A DNA stretch of 57,966 bases. Origin: Duganella callida. GTDB taxonomy: Bacteria; Pseudomonadota; Gammaproteobacteria; Burkholderiales; Burkholderiaceae_D. The notes under the pieces are model-generated. The model searched no databases. It had not been told where the DNA came from and saw only the letters and a program-made list of their open reading frames with translations. This document shows, one piece after another, positions 24,420 to 34,434 of the stretch. The translations under genes were made by a program, and so were the position numbers. Numbering within the stretch: the first letter of the stretch is position 1; every line of letters begins with the position of its first letter. The stretch lies in the NCBI RefSeq assembly GCF_004614165.1, contig NZ_SPVG01000276.1, positions 1 to 57,966 of the forward strand, written 5' to 3'.

Positions 24420-24819
24420 GTTGGTCTCGCTTAAAGCAGAAAAAAATGCAAAATCGGGTCAGACGGCCCGTCAGTTTTTGGTGCCAATGACACTTCGCGC
24501 ACCCATGCCAACGCTACCGGCACAAGCTGGGTCCATCTCATCGCCCGCTAAATCCTCGCTACTCCATATTGATTTCCATGTGAAGAAACAGGGAATACGG
24601 GCGGGGAACCCTGAATTATCAGCATTTCGGCCAGCCTTGTCAACAACTGACTGGCCCGCCCGGCATCGGCGGCGGGCCGCGCCCCGCTTCAAAATCGCGA
24701 AAATTCGCGTCGCCCCTGTGGATAACTTCGCTCGACGAGAGTAGAATAGCGCGTTACGTGTGAAAAACTTCAAAGTTGCCCACACCCTTATCCGCAGTAC
24801 AGTACACAGATAGCGATTC
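24420..24819. promoter_or_regulatory. rpmH-dnaA spacer, candidate oriC or dnaA control region
   Basis: One perfect DnaA box is present as TGTGGATAA (24717-24725), and TTATCCGCA (24788-24796) matches 8 of 9; two weaker ones (TTATCAGCA at 24617 and TTGTCAACA at 24637) need two changes each. Divergent promoters of rpmH and dnaA must lie here. The position between rpmH and dnaA is a common oriC site, but boxes are few and no long AT-rich unwinding element is obvious, so the origin may be elsewhere nearby. Confidence 0.5.
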
Positions 24820-26217
24820 ATGGAAAATTTCTGGCAGACCTGCTCCGCCCAGCTGGAGCTGGAGCTGACGCCGCAGCAATACAGCGCCTGGATTAAGCCG
24901 CTTATCCCCCTCGATTACGAGGCGGGCAAGCTGCGCGTGGCCGCGCCCAACCGCTTCAAGCTGGATTGGGTCAAGTCCCAGTTCGCCAGCCGCATCACCG
25001 CGCTGGCCTGCCAGTATTGGGACCAGCCGACCGAAGTCCAGTTCGTGCTCGACCCGCGCCTGAGCGCGCCGAAAAAAGCCGCCACCGTGGCACCGGTGCC
25101 CGACGTGAACGGCGGCGCGCCGAGCCACAACGCGCGCTTGGCCGACCCGGTGCCGTCGGTGCCCGAGATGCCGGCCTCGGCCGCGCCGCGCCGCGAGCAG
25201 AGCCGCATCAACACCGACCTCACCTTCGAAAGCTTCGTCACCGGTAAGGCCAACCAGCTGGCGCGCGCCGCCGCGATCCAGGTCGCCAACAACCCGGGCG
25301 TGTCGTACAACCCGCTGTTCTTCTACGGCGGCGTCGGCCTGGGCAAGACCCACTTGATCCACGCGATCGGCAACCAGGTGATGGCCGACCAGCCCAACGC
25401 ACGCATCCGCTACATCCACGCCGAGCAGTACGTGCGCGACGTGGTGACCGCCTACCAGCGCAAGGGCTTCGACGACTTCAAGCATTACTACCACTCGCTG
25501 GACATGCTGCTGATCGACGATATTCAATTCTTCGGCGGCAAGAGCCGCACGCAGGAGGAATTCTTCTACGCGTTCGAAGCGCTGATCGCCGCCAAGAAGC
25601 AGATCATCATCACCTCGGATACCTATCCGAAAGAAATCACCGGCATGGACGACCGCCTGATCTCGCGCTTCGACTCCGGCCTGACGGTGGCGATCGAGCC
25701 GCCCGAGCTGGAAATGCGCGTGGCCATTTTGCTCAAGAAAGCCAAGCAGGAAGGCGTCACCTTCTCCGACGACGTCGCCTTCTTCGTCGCCAAGCACCTG
25801 CGCTCCAACGTGCGCGAGCTGGAAGGCGCGCTGCGCAAGATCCTGGCCTACTCGCGCTTCCACGGCAAGGACATCACCATCGACATCGTCAAGGAGGCGC
25901 TGAAGGACCTGCTGTCGGTGCAGAACCGCCAGATCTCGGTGGAAAACATCCAGAAAACCGTGGCCGACTTCTTCAACATCAAGGTGGCCGACATGTATTC
26001 CAAGCGCCGGCCCGCCAACATCGCGCGGCCGCGCCAGATCGCCATGTACCTGGCCAAGGAACTGACGCAGAAGTCGCTGCCGGAGATCGGCGAGCTGTTC
26101 GGCGGCCGCGACCACACCACGGTGCTGCACGCGGTGCGCAAGATCGCCCTGGACCGCACCAAAAACCCGGAATGCAACCACGAATTGCACGTCCTGGAAC
26201 AGACGCTGAAGGGCTAG
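24820..26217 (+). CDS. dnaA: chromosomal replication initiator DnaA
   Basis: 465 residues. Domain I ([20 protein letters not shown]), a variable Pro/Ala linker (about 85-130), the AAA+ domain with Walker [10 protein letters not shown] and Walker [10 protein letters not shown], and domain IV ending with the DnaA-box helix-turn-helix ([15 protein letters not shown]). Binds DnaA boxes and opens oriC. The ATG at 24820 has a weak ribosome site but matches the family start. Followed by dnaN after 98 nt. Confidence 0.97.
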   Translation: MENFWQTCSAQLELELTPQQYSAWIKPLIPLDYEAGKLRVAAPNRFKLDWVKSQFASRITALACQYWDQPTEVQFVLDPRLSAPKKAATVAPVPDVNGGAPSHNARLADPVPSVPEMPASAAPRREQSRINTDLTFESFVTGKANQLARAAAIQVANNPGVSYNPLFFYGGVGLGKTHLIHAIGNQVMADQPNARIRYIHAEQYVRDVVTAYQRKGFDDFKHYYHSLDMLLIDDIQFFGGKSRTQEEFFYAFEALIAAKKQIIITSDTYPKEITGMDDRLISRFDSGLTVAIEPPELEMRVAILLKKAKQEGVTFSDDVAFFVAKHLRSNVRELEGALRKILAYSRFHGKDITIDIVKEALKDLLSVQNRQISVENIQKTVADFFNIKVADMYSKRRPANIARPRQIAMYLAKELTQKSLPEIGELFGGRDHTTVLHAVRKIALDRTKNPECNHELHVLEQTLKG

Positions 26218-26315
26218 CCCGTGACCGGGTTTGCCATTATGATTCAGGCAAACCTGTCATGCCGGCCAGCCGGCAAAGTATTCGCAAACACGTTAATTTT
26301 TACTGAGGATTTTCT

Positions 26316-27422
26316 ATGCAATTGGTCAAAACCACCCGAGATACGCTACTCCGGCCACTGCAGATCGTGAGCGGTATTGTCGAGCGTCGGCACACTATGC
26401 CGATTCTGGCCAATATCCTCATCCGCAAAGAAGGCGAGAGCGTATCCTTCCTGTCGACCGACACCGAAGTCCAGATCACCACCAACGCCGAGATCGGCTC
26501 GGGCGCGGAAGTGACCGGCACCACCGTGGCCGCGCGCAAGCTGCTGGACATCCTGCGCGCGCTGCCGGAATCGGGCGACGTGACCATCACCCTGCAGAAC
26601 AAGCGCCTGGCCGTGCAATCGGGCAAATCGCGCTTCGCGCTGCAAACCCTGGCGGCCGAGGAATTCCCGACCGTGCAGCAGGCCGACAGCTACAGCGCCA
26701 CCGTCACGCTGCCGCAGAAAACCCTCAAGCACCTGTTCAACATGGTGCACTTCTCGATGGCCCAGCAGGACATCCGCTACTACCTGAACGGCCTGCTGCT
26801 GGTCCTGGACGGCAACAACGTGATCGCCGTGGCCACCGACGGCCACCGCCTGGCCTTCTGCCAGGTCGAGACCGAGCAGACCTTCGCGCGCCAGGAAGTG
26901 ATCATCCCGCGCAAGACCATCATCGAACTGCAGCGCCTGTTGGAAGAAAACGACGAGCCGGTACAACTGGACATCGCCGCCAACCAGGTCAAGCTGACCT
27001 TCGCCGACATCGAGCTGATCTCGAAACTGGTGGAGGGCAAGTTCCCCGACTACACGCGCGTGATCCCGAAAGGCTACAAGAACGAGTTCACCATCGGCCG
27101 CGACGAGCTGCTGCGCTCGCTGCAGCGCGCGGCCATCATGACCAGCGATAAGTTCAAGGGCGTGCGCTGCATCATCGCGCCGGGCGTGATGAAGATCAGC
27201 TCCACCAACGCCGACCAGGAAGAAGCGGTCGAGGAACTGGAAATCGACTACGGCGGCGACAGCGTCGACATCGGCTTCAACGTCACCTACCTGCTGGACG
27301 TGCTGAACAACCTGAAATGCGACCAGGTCAACGTGGCGCTGGGCGACTCCAACTCGTCGGCGCTGATCTCGATCCCGGACAATGCCGACTTCAAGTACGT
27401 CGTCATGCCGATGCGCATTTAA
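26316..27422 (+). CDS. dnaN: DNA polymerase III beta sliding clamp
   Basis: 368 residues, three clamp domains. Begins MQLVKTTRDTLLRPLQIVSG and ends YVVMPMRI, both family hallmarks. Ring-shaped processivity factor of the replicative polymerase. GAGG precedes the start. Only 46 nt separate it from gyrB; recF, found here in many bacteria, is absent. Confidence 0.97.
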   Translation: MQLVKTTRDTLLRPLQIVSGIVERRHTMPILANILIRKEGESVSFLSTDTEVQITTNAEIGSGAEVTGTTVAARKLLDILRALPESGDVTITLQNKRLAVQSGKSRFALQTLAAEEFPTVQQADSYSATVTLPQKTLKHLFNMVHFSMAQQDIRYYLNGLLLVLDGNNVIAVATDGHRLAFCQVETEQTFARQEVIIPRKTIIELQRLLEENDEPVQLDIAANQVKLTFADIELISKLVEGKFPDYTRVIPKGYKNEFTIGRDELLRSLQRAAIMTSDKFKGVRCIIAPGVMKISSTNADQEEAVEELEIDYGGDSVDIGFNVTYLLDVLNNLKCDQVNVALGDSNSSALISIPDNADFKYVVMPMRI

Positions 27423-27456
27423 GCCGCGCCCAGAGCCTTTACGTAATCGAATTTAG

Positions 27457-29961
<2,505 letters not shown>

Positions 29962-29982
29962 TACGCCTCTTCGCTGACAAGC

Positions 29983-30013
29983 AAAGCGACCTCTGATGAG
30001 GTCGCTTTTTTTT
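29983..30013 (+). terminator. gyrB terminator
   Basis: AAAGCGACCTC (29983-29993), TGAT loop, GAGGTCGCTTT (29998-30008), then a run of T. Perfect 11-bp stem, 22 nt after the gyrB stop. Confidence 0.92.
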
Positions 30014-30120
30014 GGTCAATCGAGACTCGGATACCGACTCTTAGGCGTCTTGATACAGGAAGTGATAGTATTGTTTATGAACGTAAATTAATTCAAGAAA
30101 ATAAACAGTACGAGGATTTT

Positions 30121-31026
30121 TTGGAATTCTATTGGGTCAACATAGGCGGCACGCACAAAGCGGTGATCGAGCAGCATTTCCTATGGGCCCCCATAAGCTC
30201 CGTCAACAAGGTCGGCAACGAAGTCACCCGGCTTTATTGGGACAACGTTGCAAGCGTCAAGCAGGGCGATGTGATCTTTTGCTGCTATGAGAAACGCATC
30301 AGCTTTCTAGCACGCGCGCACATGGATGCATACCGAGAAAGACGTCCGTTCAATCCTGCGTTCAAGAATTGGGACGAAATTGGCAATCGGGTCGATGTGG
30401 AAATCATCCAGCTCGACCGGGAAATCCATCGTGACGAAATTTCTGCCGAGTTCATCGCACGATTCGATAGCAGAAGTTCGCCTTCACTCTTCAATAGTCA
30501 GGGCACACTCAACCAAATCTACATGGCGCATCTGCCGGCGGACGCAGGTATGTTTTTGTTAGAGGCGACGCGGCAAACTAAACTGATCGATGAAGCGTTG
30601 ATCGATGCGGGCAATGTCTCGACGGCGAAAATTTCTAAAACCACGCGCGAGGCATTGATACAAGCCCGGCGTGGTCAAGGTCAATTTCGCTCGGATCTCA
30701 TCAAACGCTGGGGCGGCCGGTGCGCACTCACGGGACTGCAGAATACCAATCTTATGGTGGCATCCCACATTGAGGCCTGGGCACTCTGCAACAATGAACA
30801 GCGCTTGGATGTGAACAACGGCTTACTCTTAGCGCCACATATCGACCGGCTGTTTGACCAAGGACTCATCTCCTTCTCGAATCAGGGGCTCTTACAAATC
30901 GCTACCAGGCTTAACTTGGAGGATCGCGGTATCTTGGGTCTGGACCGCTTCACTCGTTTAAGGGATCTCACGACGGCAAACGTTAGCTATCTGATCAAAC
31001 ATCAACGCCGGCACGGCTTCAGCTAA
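30121..31026 (+). CDS. EVE-like/HNH endonuclease, putative modification-dependent restriction enzyme
   Basis: 301 residues from a TTG preceded by GAGGA. The N-terminal 130 residues read as an EVE/PUA-like module (EFYWVNIGGTHKAV, VKQGDVIFCCYEKRISFLA), which in related enzymes recognises modified cytosine. The C-terminal HNH_2-type nuclease shows RCALTG, ASHIEAW, DVNNGLLLAPHIDRLFDQG. EVE-HNH proteins such as VcaM4I cut DNA with modified cytosine (established knowledge); the same role here is inferred. Single gene with its own AT-rich upstream region, lower GC than gyrB, no methylase nearby, consistent with acquired type IV restriction. Confidence 0.7.
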   Translation: MEFYWVNIGGTHKAVIEQHFLWAPISSVNKVGNEVTRLYWDNVASVKQGDVIFCCYEKRISFLARAHMDAYRERRPFNPAFKNWDEIGNRVDVEIIQLDREIHRDEISAEFIARFDSRSSPSLFNSQGTLNQIYMAHLPADAGMFLLEATRQTKLIDEALIDAGNVSTAKISKTTREALIQARRGQGQFRSDLIKRWGGRCALTGLQNTNLMVASHIEAWALCNNEQRLDVNNGLLLAPHIDRLFDQGLISFSNQGLLQIATRLNLEDRGILGLDRFTRLRDLTTANVSYLIKHQRRHGFS

Positions 31027-31086
31027 CTTTCTGATAGGGGAAAGCGCCTACGTGTCAGTGCACGCGACGGTCTGCGTTATCACCGC
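31027..31086. other. short spacer, converging genes
   Basis: 60-nt space between the nuclease gene and the leftward PAAR gene; no clear terminator. Confidence 0.3.
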
Positions 31087-31353
31087 CTAAGCCGATGAGA
31101 AGGTGCCAATCGTCGAGATGAGAGTAGCGCCACAGCTGGTTTTGTCGCCATCGTAGGCGACCGCTTTGCCGTTGATTTGATGCTTCTCGTTGCCGCTCAC
31201 TACCGTGCAATTTTGATGGCCGGTAATCGGGCAAATGCACTTGTCACCGACTAGCACAACTGGCTTTCCGCTCACGATGAAATGCGCGGCGCCGCTCTCA
31301 AGGACCTTACCGCCATGTGAGGTAGGGTCGCCTACCCTGATTACGTTTTTCAT
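31087..31353 (-). CDS. PAAR-domain protein (type VI spike tip)
   Basis: 88 residues from the ATG at 31353, after GGGAAAG. MKNVIRVGDPTSHGGKVL and VLVGDKCICPITGHQN give the PAAR repeats with the His/Cys zinc ligands. PAAR proteins cap the VgrG trimer and help carry effectors. It stands 275 nt beyond the immunity gene at the end of the vgrG-lipase module, without its own effector domain. Confidence 0.85.
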   Translation of the reverse strand: MKNVIRVGDPTSHGGKVLESGAAHFIVSGKPVVLVGDKCICPITGHQNCTVVSGNEKHQINGKAVAYDGDKTSCGATLISTIGTFSSA

Positions 31354-31627
31354 TTTCTTTCCCGCCCTGATATTGAGGCTGATTGCCCCAGGCAACATTC
31401 AAAAAGAGGGGAACTTGCGAACGCAAATTAGATAGGCAAGCTTGTCCCACACCACTATAGCTTCTAAGAGGAGCACGAACGATACCGATTGGACACGTGC
31501 GCAGGACTCACTTGGCGTCACAGTCCGCATTCTCCAATGTGCTGCATAGCCAATTTAATGCACGGATTTGTTGATATCGGACGCCTGACTTGGCCGGTGC
31601 TACGTTTTGAAGATCTGGTCGTGACAG
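31354..31627. other. spacer between immunity and PAAR genes
   Basis: 274 nt without a supported gene. Frames are short and lack ribosome sites; probably holds the PAAR promoter. Confidence 0.35.
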
Positions 31628-32707
31628 TCATTTATATGGCCGTACCCGAATCGAAGCTGTCAGACGATCCCAGAGTTCAACCGCCTCTTCGTCCGTTAAA
31701 CTAGGCTTGGCATTGCCTACTCGGTTATCCAAGACACCGGTGTGCAGCTCCAGCTCGAGCAGCGGGCGCAGGGCGTTTTTGGGCTCCCCTTGGCTGACAT
31801 ATACAAACTCGTGCGACTCACCTTCAGTCTCTTGCGCTGGCTTCCACGCCAGCATTTCGAAGCCGTGCCAGTGACCAATCTGACGACGGCCTCGCCGGAA
31901 TGTCTTGATACGAGAGTACCATCCACCTTGCCCGGAATGATTAGCTATCTCTTCCGCCTGCCGTAAACGAGGTTCAAGCGCGTCCGACTCAACGAGCACA
32001 TCCTTGTTTGTTGCAGAAAGAGAGAAATGTACGTCAGGAAATGCCTGTAGCCGTACGCCCAAATTAAAAGCTTCAAATCTTAAGTACGGCGTCTCTGCAA
32101 TAAACCCACCGTCCACACAAGCCCCTGCTTCCGTTGGGATTTCGGTTAGTTCGCGATATCTTAGGGCGGAGGCAATTGCGTTCAAGTCTTGAATCGCTTT
32201 GTCTTTTTCTGCTGCAATCGGGTCGGCAGTTTGGACAAACAAATTTTCTCCAGCGGCTACATAAGAATCTATCTTATAAATGGCAGAGTTCCCCTTGGTA
32301 ATACCGAATACAATTTTTTGCCCGGCAAATCCCCCCTCCCGCAAGGTGCCAACCAGCGAATCTTCGCCACGCAGGTTTCCGCTTGCGATATTCCTCTCTT
32401 CTAAAGTTTCAGCTAGACGTTTAGCGACCACTGATTCTTTTTTTTCTGCGTCACCGATATAAGTGGTGAGGGGCCAAGGCGCATACGACGGGCCATACAC
32501 TACAGCTGATTCCGCTGGAACGTCAAGCAACAGCCGCCCTATACAAACCGTCCTTGTTTGAGAGAAAAGTTGCTGAACACGAGCGCTCTTGATCGTCATA
32601 TGATCTCCATGGGGTTCACGGTGGCTAACACTGCTGAAGGAAATAGCTGCAGCGAGCGCACCGGCGGTCATTGCTAAAAATAGGTAGCTAAAACGATCAT
32701 GTATCAT
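31628..32707 (-). CDS. Tli4-like immunity protein
   Basis: 359 residues. A hydrophobic N-terminal segment (FLAMTAGALAAAISFSSV) could be a signal anchor placing it in the periplasm, where lipase effectors act. The body has RTVCIGRLLLDVPAESAVVYG and, near the C terminus, ETPYLRFEAFNLGVRL, as in Tli4 immunity proteins of Tle4 lipases. Starts 11 nt inside the end of the lipase gene, so toxin and antidote are co-translated. AT-richer than the genome around it. Confidence 0.75.
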   Translation of the reverse strand: MIHDRFSYLFLAMTAGALAAAISFSSVSHREPHGDHMTIKSARVQQLFSQTRTVCIGRLLLDVPAESAVVYGPSYAPWPLTTYIGDAEKKESVVAKRLAETLEERNIASGNLRGEDSLVGTLREGGFAGQKIVFGITKGNSAIYKIDSYVAAGENLFVQTADPIAAEKDKAIQDLNAIASALRYRELTEIPTEAGACVDGGFIAETPYLRFEAFNLGVRLQAFPDVHFSLSATNKDVLVESDALEPRLRQAEEIANHSGQGGWYSRIKTFRRGRRQIGHWHGFEMLAWKPAQETEGESHEFVYVSQGEPKNALRPLLELELHTGVLDNRVGNAKPSLTDEEAVELWDRLTASIRVRPYK

Positions 32708-34424
32708 CGGACCACCTCATCGTACTAATAATTTTGCTTAGGCTATAGAGGGTCGAACGAACTGCATTCTTGTCGTCATAGCTGCCTTGATGCTCGTATC
32801 CGATTTGCCGAAAAATACCCGCGAACTTTTTACTAAATAGCTGTGCATCCGCCGACCGCATAGGAACAGTCTGATCCCCCGGTCCATTACTAGGACCAAG
32901 CGACACATCGACTGCTCCGTGAGGTGTCAACTGTGCTGACTCAACTCCATCAATGGAAAAACCGATGTCAATATTTGGCGCTGTTTCCGATTTGAAGATC
33001 TGCAGTCGTCCTTTACCGCTATCCAAAATGATATGAAAATTCTGCCAGCCATCAGTCTTCTGATTTTTTTCCAAATTCCAAACGACCTTTTCCCAAGATG
33101 GGCGGCTTGAGTCCGCGCCATAGTGAGCGTAACTCAAGGGATGGTAGGAATCGCGTATCGTATCGTGAAAATTCTCAGCCAGATCTAAAAGCTCACAGGT
33201 TTTACTGAAACCTCTCCCCTCAAGACGCGCAGGATTGATCCACTCTTCGCGCAGCAGTCCATACCACTTATCTGGCAGTTTATAAATTTCACTATAGGGA
33301 TTGCCTTTCTGGGGAAGCTTCAGGAGCGATTTATCTCCTTGTGCAATGACGAGCCATTCATTCCCGTATGCTTTGCTTGGAAGGAGCTCCAACCCGCCTG
33401 GTGCGTTTGCCAGAACAGCCGTGACTTCGGCTCCATAGTTACCTAATACCTTGGGCGCAGGATGAATTCCTCCATAGGCCTCCTCAAAACCACAACGCAT
33501 TCGTTTATAGGCAGCTGGTGCACCTGCTGCTGGCATCACACCGTGAACAATACCCAATATCTCGTCTTTCATCCCACCGATATCGGGGTGGATCAGAGCA
33601 CGCGCCACTAACCCACCCATAGAATGAGTAACCACAATTATTTTTTCACACTGGTACCCTTCATTCTGATACTTACATATCAACGCACTAATACGACTCG
33701 CGATTACTTTGGCAGATTGAGCATTGGATTTAAGCCAGTTATAGCCCATCGCATGTACTGGAAACCAACAACCAGCGACGGCTTTTTTGTGCTGCTGCTC
33801 AGTTAATATCGGCAGCATAAATTCTGGGGAGGCTCCCCAAATTTTAGGCTCTCTTCCTATTATGGCGCTAACCCAAGGCCCCGTGGTCCAATACTGATTG
33901 AGTGCCTCTTCGCAAATTTCCAAAATAGATCGGTAACTGGAAAAGTACACTTCCCCCCATCCACGTTCCCTTGCTTTCACTTCTTTGCTTTTTTTTGGAT
34001 CACTCTTTAACAACGGTGTATCAATACCTACATTGAGTTCGACGTTGATAAAACCAAGATTATGGCGACCATCTGCTGTTTCTTTTGGATCACCAGTAGG
34101 GTTAGTGTGTGGATCATAAATATCGACTTCAGTCGTGTCAGGATCCAATTGGAGTTGCCGTTGAGCTGGGGTAGCGTTAACCATTTTTAGCGCATCAAAC
34201 CCGCTATCGGGTTTCCAAGCGATGTTATTACTTTTTTTTAATTCTGCTTGTCTAGCTGCACTCATGCGTAAGCTGGATCCCATAATGCCGGGCAAAAATA
34301 CTATGGGTAGGACACGTTTGGGTGCCACACTCATTTTTTGGGGAATTTTGTCTGCCTTGGGTGTACAGCAACCGCAGACCTTATTTTTTTTATCGCTGTC
34401 TTTTATCATGTTTTGATCGGACAT
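32697..34424 (-). CDS. Tle4-like type VI lipase effector
   Basis: 575 residues. Alpha/beta hydrolase: oxyanion-hole segment LPIVFLPGIMGSSLR (about 39-53), nucleophile Ser268 in VVTHSMGGLVARAL, acid Asp517 in GDQTVP and His545 in GYEHQGS. The Cys-rich N terminus (CGCC) has no signal peptide, as expected for a needle-delivered effector. Pairing with a Tli4-like protein points to family Tle4 (Pseudomonas TplE is the known member), phospholipases hitting target-cell membranes. Follows vgrG by 10 nt, so VgrG is probably its carrier. Low GC. Confidence 0.78.
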   Translation of the reverse strand: MSDQNMIKDSDKKNKVCGCCTPKADKIPQKMSVAPKRVLPIVFLPGIMGSSLRMSAARQAELKKSNNIAWKPDSGFDALKMVNATPAQRQLQLDPDTTEVDIYDPHTNPTGDPKETADGRHNLGFINVELNVGIDTPLLKSDPKKSKEVKARERGWGEVYFSSYRSILEICEEALNQYWTTGPWVSAIIGREPKIWGASPEFMLPILTEQQHKKAVAGCWFPVHAMGYNWLKSNAQSAKVIASRISALICKYQNEGYQCEKIIVVTHSMGGLVARALIHPDIGGMKDEILGIVHGVMPAAGAPAAYKRMRCGFEEAYGGIHPAPKVLGNYGAEVTAVLANAPGGLELLPSKAYGNEWLVIAQGDKSLLKLPQKGNPYSEIYKLPDKWYGLLREEWINPARLEGRGFSKTCELLDLAENFHDTIRDSYHPLSYAHYGADSSRPSWEKVVWNLEKNQKTDGWQNFHIILDSGKGRLQIFKSETAPNIDIGFSIDGVESAQLTPHGAVDVSLGPSNGPGDQTVPMRSADAQLFSKKFAGIFRQIGYEHQGSYDDKNAVRSTLYSLSKIISTMRWSDDT

Positions 34425-34434
34425 GGCTAGGCCC

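Noticed and set aside
31489-31704. 71-codon rightward frame near the immunity gene
   Set aside because: Overlaps the end of the recognised Tli4-like gene and lacks a ribosome site.
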